Shown: positions 1 through 8,782 of the stretch, one piece after another
How positions within the stretch are numbered: position 1 is the stretch's first letter
Layout of the letters: every line of letters begins with the position of its first letter
Source: Nitrospirota bacterium
GTDB taxonomy: Bacteria > Nitrospirota > Nitrospiria > Nitrospirales > Nitrospiraceae
Assembly: GCA_016200355.1 (NCBI GenBank)
Contig: JACQEY010000187.1
Location: 1-38,469, forward strand
Reading direction: 5' to 3'
Length of the DNA stretch: 38,469 nt
Translations under genes and position numbers: made by a program
The notes under the pieces: model-generated
What the model was told of the DNA's origin: nothing
The model's input: only the letters and a program-made list of their open reading frames with translations
The model's database searches: none

Positions 1-131
1 ACATGCGGATCGATATCTTTTATCAAATCACCTGTGTATCGCAGAACCAGGCTACAGGGCTCACCAGTCAAGTCGGGGCGTTGTACGCCTGCAACAATAC
101 CGGCGTGTTTTGTCAGCCGAGACCCTACTAG
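1..131 (+). CDS. C-terminal end of a PilX-like pilus assembly protein (partial)
   Basis: An open frame enters from the left edge and stops at TAG 129-131. It encodes about 43 visible residues that begin near RIDIFYQIT and end in CQPRPY. The pattern of an FYQIT strand followed by a short cysteine-containing tail resembles the C-terminus of PilX-type minor-pilin assembly proteins, which are usually encoded just upstream of pilY1, as here. The next gene follows after about 30 bases with a strong ribosome binding site, so this is probably the same operon. The start lies outside the window. Identification rests mainly on position, because too little sequence is visible for a firm family call. Confidence 0.5.
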   Translation, partial: MRIDIFYQITCVSQNQATGLTSQVGALYACNNTGVFCQPRPY

Positions 132-161
132 ACCTGTGGCTCCGAGATGAGGAGGATCACC

Positions 162-554
162 ATGATGGACGACGTTCGTACAGATGAAAAGAAGAAGGGC
201 CTCCACCGGGGCAGCCAGTTGAATGGGCACTGCCGATTGCTCCTGCGCAGCGGGATAACGCTGTTGGCAGTGACAGTCCTCTCCGTCATGAACGTCGGCG
301 TCACACTGGCGGACGATCAGCCTGTTCCTTCGATCACGGTCGGCTATCAAAGCGGCACGATCACGGCCATCCATGAGAAGACGCTCGACATCGATGGGCG
401 GACCTATGGCGTGACGCCGGATGTCGTCATGCTTGACGCCCATGGAAGGATGATGGATCTCGGTCGCCTTAGGGTGACCGCTGAGGTGAAGTTTCATGTG
501 ACGAAAGAACAAAGCAACATGATCGACAAGATGATCGTGACGCTACCCAGGTAA
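162..554 (+). CDS. Small exported protein in the pilY1 operon, function unknown
   Basis: This is a 130-residue protein. I chose the ATG at 162 because GGAGG at 151-155 lies six bases upstream; an in-frame ATG at 147 lacks such a site. A long basic N-terminus is followed by a hydrophobic stretch (LLAVTVLSVMNVGVTLA), so a signal peptide or membrane anchor is likely. The mature part is about 80 residues, beta-rich, with GYQSGTITAI and IDGRTYGV and ending in IVTLPR. I do not recognise a named family. Its place between a PilX-like end and pilY1 suggests a periplasmic accessory of type IV pilus assembly; this is inferred from context only. Confidence 0.7.
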   Translation: MMDDVRTDEKKKGLHRGSQLNGHCRLLLRSGITLLAVTVLSVMNVGVTLADDQPVPSITVGYQSGTITAIHEKTLDIDGRTYGVTPDVVMLDAHGRMMDLGRLRVTAEVKFHVTKEQSNMIDKMIVTLPR

Positions 555-603
555 CAAGGAAATGGTGGAAAGTATGTTTGGTGCAACAAGAACGGAGGGG
601 GCC

Positions 604-3600
604 ATGAAGAGCCGGAATATTGCCACTCGTGGAACCGTCATGCTGGCATTGGTGGGTTGTCTCCTGGGGCCTAGCGCGTTGCAGGCCCAAACGATGGACC
701 AGTACTATGCAGTCCCGCCCTTCGTCAGCGACCAGGTCGCGCCCAACATTCTGCTGCTGCTCGATAACTCCGGCAGTATGGGTAACCTGGCTTGTGACCG
801 TAATGACGACGGAGACTGCCTTACTGTCGGCACTGACCTCACGTTCACGAATACGACCAGTTATGCAGGTTATTTCGATCCTCTAACCTGTTACACCTAC
901 AATACGACCGACACACGCTTCGTGTCCGGCACGGTGAAAGCCACCTTGGCGACGGCTTGTTTGACTACCGAGTGGGACGGAAACTTTTTGAACTTTGCGA
1001 CCTTCCGGCGATTCGATGCCCTCAAAAAAGCGATGTCCGGTGGCGACTGTTTTGTCACTCGTGCCGCGGACGGAACCTGTCCGACGAATGGGACTCCCGC
1101 GCTGAAGACAATCGTGGCCCAGGCGTTAGGAGTCAGCACACACCAAGCGATAATTGGCTACAATGCAGGAGCCGGCGCCAATACCTATGTAGGAAGAATT
1201 CCCTTAACCGACAGAACTGGCAATCCCGCAACCATCTACATCGGCACCGACGCGGCCTATTTCTGTGTCGACAACGACAACTCATTTAATAGCGGCTGCA
1301 CAGATTCCTTTAGCGTAAGAAAGTATCAACTCAAGATTGGACTCAGTGCCGAGCCGACGGGAGTCATCCAGCAGATTGGGGCCCAGGCTCGGTTTGGGCT
1401 CTTTGAATTCAAACCGGCCGGCGACGGAGCCAGAATGCTCGTGGGCCTCGGTTCTCGCCAAGCGATCGATTTTGGCGATTCGATCGTGGAGACTTTTAAT
1501 ACGAATACCGCAGCCATGCTGGATGCGGTTGGGGAGTCGTTTCCCTCGACCTGGACGCCTCTGTCCGAGTCTCTCTATGAAACGGCCCGTTATATTGCCC
1601 AGATCAATTCCACGTACGATGCCAGTAACTATGTCTATCCCATTGCCTATGCCGGAGGCGTCTCCAACGGCGTGGCCTTTGGGGCGACCGGGGTGGGTTC
1701 GATAGGCGCGCCTGAAATTAGCGCTTTGACAGGCGCCGAGACCTGCACGGCCGGAGCCGGCTATATCACCAACGCCTGCGGACGAGATCCGTACTTTTTT
1801 GGAAGCAACCACACGCCCCCTTGGGCCACGACGTCCACGCAGGTCCGCTGCTGCAAAACGTTCGTCATCATCGTGACGGACGGGGAGCCGACGCAGGACA
1901 CGAATATTCCGGCCGGGCTACAAGACTATGCCCACGGACACCATGGGGTTCACTGTACGGGAGCGGATACGAGCAGTCCGACGGCTCCCATCAATGCGAC
2001 ATGTAACGCCAACGTGAACACCACCGCTCCCTACCTGATCGGCACAAATCCTAACGCCACCGGAACTTCAGGCGAGCACAAGACGGACTATGCGAGCAGT
2101 GGAAACCACTATCTGGATGACGTGGCCTATTGGGCCCACACGAATGACCTCCGGCCTTGCAACGGCACTGCCGATGGCACGATTGCCGTCCTCAACGTGA
2201 CGGGCCATTGTTTGCCGGGACTCCAAAATATTTCTCTCTACACATTCTTCGCCTTCGGCAACATCGCCGGCAGAGAACTCTTGATGCATGCGGCCCAATT
2301 GGGCGGGTTCGAGGACAGCAACAACAATAACCTTCCGGACCTGGTGACTGAGTGGGACAAGGTCATCAATGCGACTGGCGCGCCGGGCACCGACGGAATT
2401 CCGGATAACTACTTCGAGTCCTCCAACGTGGACGACTTACAGGATCGATTGATGGCGGCCATCACGGCGATCTTGAGGAAGAGTTCGTCCGGAACGGCCA
2501 TTTCCGTGTTGGCCACCTCTGCCAGCGGTGAAGGGAGCGTCTATCAAGCCTACTTCTACACCAGCAACGTCGGCCAGAATGGAGCCAATGTGAAATGGAC
2601 CGGCTATGCGCAGGGGCTGTTTATCGACCATCTGGGGAATTTCCGAGAAGATACGGATCAGGACGGAAAATTAGTCTATGAAAATGATTACATCGTGAAG
2701 ACCCGATACGATAACAATACGGCCAGTCTTACCTATGGGACAGTGTTGGTCGACAAGTACGGGGATGCCAACGGCGACGGAAACCCCGACAATCCGTTGG
2801 TCCCGACAATCTCGGGCCTGGGCCTGAAAGATATTCTTCCCTTCTGGGAAGGGGGCAAACAGTTGGCCAACGTCGCCTCCTCGGCGCGAAACCTGATTAC
2901 GTGGGTGGACTCCAACAACAATGGGCTCGTGGACGCAGGCGAGCAGATGCAATTCAGCACCGCGAATTCGGGAACGTTGGGTCCATACCTGAGAGCCGGC
3001 GCCGCCCCCTATACGGCGGACAACATCATCAACTTCATTCGCGGGGACGAAATCGCGGGGCTTCGCACACGCATGCTGGAAGTGCCGCTCGGCAGTGGGA
3101 CCTACAAGGTGTGGAAATTGGGCGATCCCATCCACTCGACGCCCACCATTGTGGCTGCGCCGAACACGAACTATGATCTCATTTATGGAGATTCCAGTTA
3201 CACGGACTTCTATACCCGTTGGAAAGATCGCCGTGAGGTTGTCTACGTCGGCGCGAACGACGGGATGTTGCACGCTTTCAACGGCGGGTACTACCACAAG
3301 AGCGACGATGTGACCACGGCGGCCGTGGTCGAGCATGGATGGTTCACGAAGAACCCCACCGACAACAGCAGCGGCCGTCCGCTCGGGGACGAGCTCTGGG
3401 GATTTATCCCCTATCAACTCCTGCCGCAGTTGCAGTGGTTGACGAGGGCCGATTACACCCATGTCTACTACGTGGATCTCAAGCCCACGGTGGCGGATGT
3501 GCGGATTTTCACGCCTGACGCAGACCATCCGAACGGCTGGGGTACAGTTCTGATCGGGGGGTTCCGCATGGGAGGGAGCTGTGGAAACTGTGCTTCCGGC

Positions 3601-4980
3601 ACAGGCGCTCCTCCGATGACGGTCAATATCGGCGGGACGAACCGTACGTTCTACAGCGCGTATTTTGTGCTCGATATCACTAATCCGGAGGTCGATCCCA
3701 AAATGCTCTGGAGCTTCAGCGATACCGGGTTGGGGCTTACGACCGTCGCTCCGACTGTGATGCGCGTGAGTCCCACAGCGGATGCGAAGACGGATAACAC
3801 CAATGCGAAGTGGATGGTCTTGTTCGGCTCAGGCCCGAACGGCTATTCGGCAGACTTGCCGCCCGCTCCGGTGCAAACAGGCATGCTCTATGCTGTGGAC
3901 TTGAAGGTCGGGCCCGGGGCCGGGAACTCGCAGGTGACCAAGATGCCGGTCGGCTCCTGGCAGTCGTTTCTCGGTAACATTACGGTGCTGGATAGGGATT
4001 TCGACTACCGCCACGACGTGGCCTACTTCGGGCGCACGATCAATGACGGCGCTCTGCCCTGGAGGGGCAAGATGTATCGGTTGACCACCGGAGGCTGTAC
4101 GAACGCCCCTTGCAGTACTTCGACCTGGGGTGTGAACAGCGGGGGCCTCCGATCACCGACGGAGATGATCGATACCTTCAATGACTACAATGCGTCAAGC
4201 GGAACCACAGTGGAAACGGGGCCGATAACGACTGCACCGTCGGTGACGATCGACGATGCCAATAAGGTCTGGGTCTTCTTCGGAACGGGCCGCTATTTAA
4301 GTAACTCCGACAAGACCAACACGGAGCAACAGTACCTGTTCGGAATTAAAGACAACGTGATGAACGGGGGGTGCAGTGAGGCAAGCACCACCAATTGCAA
4401 TAACGTCAATCTGGTGAACACCACGAATTCGGTGGTCTGTGTCGTCTGTGCGCCTGGGACGAACCAAATGACGGACCCGAACAATCCTGCGCTCACCAGT
4501 GTCACCACGGGAGCCACCTCGATGGTAGGGTTGGTCCAGAGCAGGGATGGATGGTACGTCAAGCTGGCCACTGCGGCAGGCACGGCGGCTGAGCGGTCAG
4601 TGTCCACCTCCGTCGTGCTTGCTGGAGCGGTATTCTTTCCGACGCTCGTGCCTACGAATGATTTCTGCGCTTCGACTGGAACGAGCTATCTCTACGCGTT
4701 GTATTACAAGACCGGGTCGGCGATGTCGTCTCCGATCATCGGGACCAGCGCCGCCGGTGCGAATACCATCAGCAATACGAGGATGAATCTTGGCGACGGA
4801 GTGGCCTCGCAAGTTGCTATCCATATCGACGGGACTGGTAACCTTCCCGGAGGGCCTCCAGGAGGGCCGCCGATCAAGGCCTGCAGCCAGATGAGCACAG
4901 GGAGCAGCACGTGTATAGATGCAAATGCGCCGAATCCTCCCTGGAGTCGGTATATGTCATGGGAGCATGAGCGAAGGTAA
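604..4980 (+). CDS. pilY1: PilY1-type pilus tip/assembly protein
   Basis: The 1458-residue exported protein matches the PilY1 family of type IV pilus tip adhesins and biogenesis factors. Start 604 is chosen over 562 because GGAGGGG at 594-600 precedes it and it gives a clean signal peptide ending near ALQAQ (residues 25-29). A von Willebrand A-like region follows, with the metal-site motif DNSGS at residues 54-58. Calcium-loop-like sequences lie near residue 721 (DANGDGNPD) and residue 769 (DSNNNGLVDAGEQ). The C-terminal half has the PilY1 beta-propeller, including YVGANDGMLHAFNGG near residue 880. Length is typical of long PilY1 proteins. In known systems PilY1 acts at the pilus tip, in priming with minor pilins and in surface sensing. 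It is preceded by a small exported gene and followed directly by a lipoprotein gene. Confidence 0.93.
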   Translation: MKSRNIATRGTVMLALVGCLLGPSALQAQTMDQYYAVPPFVSDQVAPNILLLLDNSGSMGNLACDRNDDGDCLTVGTDLTFTNTTSYAGYFDPLTCYTYNTTDTRFVSGTVKATLATACLTTEWDGNFLNFATFRRFDALKKAMSGGDCFVTRAADGTCPTNGTPALKTIVAQALGVSTHQAIIGYNAGAGANTYVGRIPLTDRTGNPATIYIGTDAAYFCVDNDNSFNSGCTDSFSVRKYQLKIGLSAEPTGVIQQIGAQARFGLFEFKPAGDGARMLVGLGSRQAIDFGDSIVETFNTNTAAMLDAVGESFPSTWTPLSESLYETARYIAQINSTYDASNYVYPIAYAGGVSNGVAFGATGVGSIGAPEISALTGAETCTAGAGYITNACGRDPYFFGSNHTPPWATTSTQVRCCKTFVIIVTDGEPTQDTNIPAGLQDYAHGHHGVHCTGADTSSPTAPINATCNANVNTTAPYLIGTNPNATGTSGEHKTDYASSGNHYLDDVAYWAHTNDLRPCNGTADGTIAVLNVTGHCLPGLQNISLYTFFAFGNIAGRELLMHAAQLGGFEDSNNNNLPDLVTEWDKVINATGAPGTDGIPDNYFESSNVDDLQDRLMAAITAILRKSSSGTAISVLATSASGEGSVYQAYFYTSNVGQNGANVKWTGYAQGLFIDHLGNFREDTDQDGKLVYENDYIVKTRYDNNTASLTYGTVLVDKYGDANGDGNPDNPLVPTISGLGLKDILPFWEGGKQLANVASSARNLITWVDSNNNGLVDAGEQMQFSTANSGTLGPYLRAGAAPYTADNIINFIRGDEIAGLRTRMLEVPLGSGTYKVWKLGDPIHSTPTIVAAPNTNYDLIYGDSSYTDFYTRWKDRREVVYVGANDGMLHAFNGGYYHKSDDVTTAAVVEHGWFTKNPTDNSSGRPLGDELWGFIPYQLLPQLQWLTRADYTHVYYVDLKPTVADVRIFTPDADHPNGWGTVLIGGFRMGGSCGNCASGTGAPPMTVNIGGTNRTFYSAYFVLDITNPEVDPKMLWSFSDTGLGLTTVAPTVMRVSPTADAKTDNTNAKWMVLFGSGPNGYSADLPPAPVQTGMLYAVDLKVGPGAGNSQVTKMPVGSWQSFLGNITVLDRDFDYRHDVAYFGRTINDGALPWRGKMYRLTTGGCTNAPCSTSTWGVNSGGLRSPTEMIDTFNDYNASSGTTVETGPITTAPSVTIDDANKVWVFFGTGRYLSNSDKTNTEQQYLFGIKDNVMNGGCSEASTTNCNNVNLVNTTNSVVCVVCAPGTNQMTDPNNPALTSVTTGATSMVGLVQSRDGWYVKLATAAGTAAERSVSTSVVLAGAVFFPTLVPTNDFCASTGTSYLYALYYKTGSAMSSPIIGTSAAGANTISNTRMNLGDGVASQVAIHIDGTGNLPGGPPGGPPIKACSQMSTGSSTCIDANAPNPPWSRYMSWEHERR

Positions 4981-5085
4981 GTGAAGGTTCAATCGAGTTG
5001 GGAGGGACCAGCCGCTTGGTTCCTCCCGCTCTATCCCAGGGGTAAAGTAGCGTTCAAGCAGCGAACGAGATCGTCGCATCAACAA

Positions 5086-6051
5086 GTGGTGTACATAAGA
5101 TCCTTTTCATCACTATGCCTTGTTCTTCCCCTCCTGTTTATCGGGTGTAATTCGAGTACTGCTCCAGGCAACGAGTCCTCCTCTCCAAGTAATGCCTCTC
5201 CACAGCGCCCCGCGACCATCCGTTTAGCAACGATTACCCCGGACCCTATTACGCTGAACGAGACGGTCAAGGTCATGATCGAGACCGATGATAGCGAGTC
5301 CCGTACGGCTGGATTTCAGTACCAGTGGATGGTCAACGGGGCCTCCCTCCGAGATCAGACTGGATCTACATTGACGCCGAGCATGTTAAAGCGTGGTGAC
5401 CGTGTGACGGTCGATCTTGTGCCCACGAGAGGAACGGTTCAAGGAACTCGTTACCAGGCTGGCCCCGTTGTGGTCGGCAATGCCCCCCCTGTTGTCTCAC
5501 ATATCTCAATCGAGAGGCCGGCTGACCCGCATGCTCCGGTCTTTGCGAAGGTGGAGGCTGTCGATGCAGATCAGGACGAGATGCAGTTCGACTTTCGTTG
5601 GTCGCGTAATGATAAAGTCGTAAAGCAGGGACCGGAGTCGACGTTGGATACCACGGGATTTCAGACCAAAGATACGCTTGAGGTGGAAGTGACCCCGCGG
5701 GACCAATCCTCTGTCGGGAAGGCGGTCCGTTCTGAATCGGTCTACGTCGGCAATAGTCCCCCGAAGATCGTCTCGGCTCCCGCAGTGCTCATCGGTCGCG
5801 AACGGTACGAGTATATGGTGAAAGCGGTCGATGGGGACGGCGACCCAGTCAGTTTTCTACTAGAAGCGGCGCCACCGGGGATGGTGATTGACAAAGAGAC
5901 CGGCCATCTCGTTTGGCAGATTCCTCCAGACCAACTTGGCAGCCAGCGAGTTCGCATCGTGGCTGAAGATGGGCAAGGGGGAAAAGCCTTTCAGGAATTC
6001 CACTTCACCCTTCCTGCTCCTGTCCCGCCGGCTAAACCCAAAGGCGCATGA
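5086..6051 (+). CDS. Putative lipoprotein with Ig/cadherin-like repeats
   Basis: The protein has about 321 residues. The frame is open from GTG 4981, directly after the pilY1 stop, but the signal sequence only makes sense from about GTG 5086 or 5089: a hydrophobic run then LLFIGC, a lipobox with Cys near residue 20. No clear Shine-Dalgarno is visible, so the start is uncertain. After a Ser/Pro-rich linker come about three beta-sandwich repeats with recurring VGNAPPVV and VGNSPPKIV junctions. The last has the GMVIDKETGHLVWQIP pattern of putative Ig (He_PIG-like) domains. It is likely anchored to the outer membrane and probably co-transcribed with pilY1. A role in pilus anchoring or adhesion is inferred from context only. 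Confidence 0.72.
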   Translation: MVYIRSFSSLCLVLPLLFIGCNSSTAPGNESSSPSNASPQRPATIRLATITPDPITLNETVKVMIETDDSESRTAGFQYQWMVNGASLRDQTGSTLTPSMLKRGDRVTVDLVPTRGTVQGTRYQAGPVVVGNAPPVVSHISIERPADPHAPVFAKVEAVDADQDEMQFDFRWSRNDKVVKQGPESTLDTTGFQTKDTLEVEVTPRDQSSVGKAVRSESVYVGNSPPKIVSAPAVLIGRERYEYMVKAVDGDGDPVSFLLEAAPPGMVIDKETGHLVWQIPPDQLGSQRVRIVAEDGQGGKAFQEFHFTLPAPVPPAKPKGA

Positions 6052-6083
6052 GAGTGTCCGCGCAGCGCCATTGTTTCTTCTGC

Positions 6084-6112
6084 TTGTCACACCTTCCTCG
6101 GTTTGTTAGAAT
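6084..6112 (+). promoter_or_regulatory. Predicted sigma-70-type promoter of phoH-ybeY-ftsY
   Basis: TTGTCA (6084-6089) and TAGAAT (6107-6112) are separated by exactly 17 bases. The pair lies 43 bases upstream of the phoH start in the gap after the lipoprotein gene. It is close to the -35/-10 consensus and resembles the candidate at 18055-18084, which also has TAGAAT. Confidence 0.55.
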
Positions 6113-6154
6113 CACCCCACGATCACTGCAGGGAGGGAGAACGCCTTAGCGCTT

Positions 6155-7219
6155 GTGCGTAAACTTAAACTTCGAGAAGGCACCAATACTGCCGTTCTGT
6201 TCGGTCACCACGACCGGCACCTCAAGCTGATCGAAGAAGACCTCGGTGTGCGCCTCTCGGCGCGCGGAGAAGAACTCACACTCGACGGTACGTCAGATGC
6301 CACCCGCCACGCGGAACGTGTCCTCACGGAGCTCGCCACCCTAGCCAACGACGGGATGGTGCTCCAGCCGGACGATATTACCCACGCCTTGACCGCGCTC
6401 CGGCAGAGTCCTGAGACCCAGATCAAAGAACTCCTCTCCAACGCGGCGACTATCGTCACAAAAAAACGATTTGTCGCGCCGAAAACGCCGACGCAAAAAG
6501 CCTATATCGAAGCCATCGAGACGCACGATATCGTAATTGGAATCGGCCCGGCTGGAACAGGTAAGACGTATTTGGCAATGGCTATGGCGGTCAGTGCCCT
6601 CATGAAGAAAGAAGTGAGCCGCATCATTCTGGCGCGTCCGGCTGTTGAAGCGGGCGAGAAGCTCGGATTCCTGCCCGGCGATATGTATGCCAAAGTGAAT
6701 CCCTATCTCCGCCCTCTGTACGACGCGTTGTTCGACATGATGGATATGGAACGGGCTGCACGCGCGATCGAGCGGGGCGACATCGAAATTGCACCGCTCG
6801 GCTTTATGCGAGGCCGCACGTTGAACGATTCGTTCGTCATTCTCGACGAAGCGCAGAACGCTACGGCGGAGCAAATGAAAATGTTTCTGACGCGACTCGG
6901 GTTCCATTCCAAGGTGGTCGTCACAGGCGATATCACGCAGGTGGACTTGCCGCCTGAACGGGTCTCCGGGCTGATTGAGGTGCGGGAGATTCTTCGCGAC
7001 GTCGAGGGCATCGAATTCGTCTACTTCGACGAGCGAGATGTGGTGCGTCACAAGTTGGTGCAGGACATTATCAAAGCCTACGATCAGCATCAGAACCCCG
7101 CTCAGTCTTCCGGCCCCTCATCCAGCGCAACTGGGCGGCGACCGTCGCCGCTTCATAAGCAATCGAAGCCTGCCATTCCTTCCTCGCCGCTCACGGACTC
7201 TTGGGGCCAGTCGCATTAA
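6155..7219 (+). CDS. phoH: PhoH-family ATPase (PhoL/YbeZ type)
   Basis: This 354-residue protein is a PhoH-family P-loop NTPase. An N-terminal KH-like region (residues 1-90) is followed by the ATPase core, with Walker A GPAGTGKT near residues 131-138 and Walker B VILDEAQN near 228-235. The FLPGDMYAKVNPYLRPLYD segment is typical of PhoH. The last 40 residues are Ser/Pro-rich and probably disordered. The start is GTG 6155; GGGAGGG at 6131-6137 is rather far upstream (17 bases), so the exact start is less certain than the family. The stop overlaps the ybeY start (TAATG), the usual phoH-ybeY pairing. The family is linked to RNA metabolism and ribosome maturation together with YbeY. Confidence 0.93.
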   Translation: MRKLKLREGTNTAVLFGHHDRHLKLIEEDLGVRLSARGEELTLDGTSDATRHAERVLTELATLANDGMVLQPDDITHALTALRQSPETQIKELLSNAATIVTKKRFVAPKTPTQKAYIEAIETHDIVIGIGPAGTGKTYLAMAMAVSALMKKEVSRIILARPAVEAGEKLGFLPGDMYAKVNPYLRPLYDALFDMMDMERAARAIERGDIEIAPLGFMRGRTLNDSFVILDEAQNATAEQMKMFLTRLGFHSKVVVTGDITQVDLPPERVSGLIEVREILRDVEGIEFVYFDERDVVRHKLVQDIIKAYDQHQNPAQSSGPSSSATGRRPSPLHKQSKPAIPSSPLTDSWGQSH

Positions 7220-7719
7220 TGCCGGTCCATATGCAGAGTCAGGTCCGACGTATCACGTTTGACCAGGCACGCCTGGAACGATCGGCACGGGCGATTCTTG
7301 TCGATGTCGGGGAAACGTCGGCGGAGCTGTGTATCTTCTTCGTGGGTGATCAGCGGATGAGGGGCCTCAATCGTCGGTATCGGGGCAAGGATCGCACGAC
7401 CGACGTGTTGGCCTTTGCCATGCGGGAAGCCCGCACCGCGCACGCCCTTCGACAGGCTCAGGGCAGGCCCTTACGCCTCATGCCGGATATGCTGGGCGAT
7501 GTGGTAATCTCGGTGCCGACGGCAGTTCGCCAAGCCAAAGAGGGCCAACGATCGCTGGACGAAGAGCTGACGGTGCTCTTGGTCCATGGCATTCTGCATC
7601 TCTGCGGTTACGATCATGAGTGGAGTGAGAAAGAAGCGCGCCGGATGCATCGGCGTGAACGGATGGTCCTACGGTCAATCGCAATGAGTCACACAACGCA
7701 CGTTATGCCTCACGAGTAG
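7219..7719 (+). CDS. ybeY: Endoribonuclease YbeY (rRNA maturation factor)
   Basis: The 166-residue protein carries the YbeY zinc signature HGILHLCGYDH (about residues 123-133), whose three histidines bind the metal. TTDVLAFAM and LGDVVIS are the other conserved blocks. YbeY acts in 16S rRNA 3' end maturation and ribosome quality control. ATG 7219 overlaps the phoH stop as TAATG, so translation is probably coupled; an upstream in-frame TTG at 7201 is less likely. Oddity: the loop between the FAM and LGD blocks is lengthened by a segment containing LRQAQGRP, encoded by a short dispersed-type repeat at 7445-7463. The loop is naturally variable in this family, so activity is probably retained. 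Confidence 0.95.
   Translation: MPVHMQSQVRRITFDQARLERSARAILVDVGETSAELCIFFVGDQRMRGLNRRYRGKDRTTDVLAFAMREARTAHALRQAQGRPLRLMPDMLGDVVISVPTAVRQAKEGQRSLDEELTVLLVHGILHLCGYDHEWSEKEARRMHRRERMVLRSIAMSHTTHVMPHE
7445..7463 (+). repeat. Short dispersed-type repeat within ybeY
   Basis: CCCTTCGACAGGCTCAGGG is an imperfect palindrome (CCCT...AGGG) of a kind I recall as highly repeated in many environmental bacterial genomes. Here it is read in frame as part of LRQAQGRP, inside the variable loop of YbeY. Only one copy is visible in this window, so calling it a repeat rests on general knowledge. Confidence 0.55.
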
Positions 7720-7723
7720 ATCT

Positions 7724-8662
7724 ATGGGATGGCTGCAGCGACTGAGTGACGGGCTCACCAAAACGCGCGATGTCGTTCGTGGATCCTTGGATCGGCTGCT
7801 TGGCCGTGCGGCGGATCCTGCCCTCTTGGAGGAATTTGAAGCGGCCCTCATTGCTTCCGATCTCGGTGCCCGCGTTGTGGACCGTGTGATGGAGCGTCTC
7901 AAGAAACAGCTTCAAGGGACCGATGCCTCACAGTCCGGTCGGGTGCAAACGGTATTACGGGATACCCTGCTCGATGCGTTGACGCCCGTGCAAGGGTTGT
8001 CATTGGAGCCTCTGATCGCGAAGGGTCCCAAGCCCTTCGTCATCCTGGCGGTGGGCGTGAATGGTGTGGGTAAGACGACCACGATTGCCAAGATTGCGCA
8101 ACGGCTCATGCAGGCAGGGACAGTGCCATTGCTGGTAGCGTGCGATACCTTTAGAGCGGCGGCGATCGATCAGCTGCAAGTCTGGGCCGACCGAATCGGC
8201 GTCGACGTGATCCGTCACCGCCATGGAGCCGATCCAGCCGCCGTCGCGTTCGATGGGATTGCCGCCGCGAAAGCACGGCAGGTGGACGTAGTGTTGATCG
8301 ACACGGCCGGCCGGCTGCACACGAAATCGAATCTCATGGACGAACTCCGCAAGATCACGCGCGTCATCGCAGGAGAATGTCCTGGCGCGCCGCACGAAGT
8401 GCTCCTCGTGCTGGACGCCACGGTCGGGCAGAACGCGCTGTCCCAAGCCCGTCAATTCCATCAAGCGGTCGGTGTCACCGGTTTGGTCTTGACAAAGCTC
8501 GATGGCACCGCTCGCGGAGGGATCGTCGTCGCGATCGCCGAGGAACTCAAGTTGCCCGTGAGGCTGATCGGAGTCGGAGAGTCGGTTGAGGATCTGCAGG
8601 ATTTTCAGAGCGACGCATTCGTGGATGCGCTCCTCGGGGCGACAGCCTCGACCTCTGCGTAA
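7724..8662 (+). CDS. ftsY: Signal recognition particle receptor FtsY
   Basis: This 312-residue SRP-type GTPase delivers ribosome-nascent chains with Ffh to the membrane. The N domain (about residues 1-95) is followed by the NG GTPase: P-loop GVNGVGKTTT near residues 111-120, the DTFRAAA motif, DTAGR, and TKLDGTARGG. VGESVEDLQDF closes the G domain as in FtsY. There is no long acidic A domain, so this is the short form common outside enterobacteria. It starts five bases after the ybeY stop, so it belongs to the phoH-ybeY operon; the Shine-Dalgarno is weak, which fits coupled translation. Confidence 0.96.
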   Translation: MGWLQRLSDGLTKTRDVVRGSLDRLLGRAADPALLEEFEAALIASDLGARVVDRVMERLKKQLQGTDASQSGRVQTVLRDTLLDALTPVQGLSLEPLIAKGPKPFVILAVGVNGVGKTTTIAKIAQRLMQAGTVPLLVACDTFRAAAIDQLQVWADRIGVDVIRHRHGADPAAVAFDGIAAAKARQVDVVLIDTAGRLHTKSNLMDELRKITRVIAGECPGAPHEVLLVLDATVGQNALSQARQFHQAVGVTGLVLTKLDGTARGGIVVAIAEELKLPVRLIGVGESVEDLQDFQSDAFVDALLGATASTSA

Positions 8663-8782
8663 CCCCCGGTGAGATCCCGTCATTTTCTTCTCCGCCGGTA
8701 TCGCCTGTGGTAGGCTGAGATTCCTAATGAACCAGTATCCAGTTAGTGCGCGCTGCGCAGGTCTGTCCGTGAGGCTGAGAAT

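Noticed and set aside
2671-3528. 285-codon frame on the minus strand inside pilY1
   Set aside because: No ribosome site or recognisable domain; pilY1 on the plus strand is clearly coding throughout.
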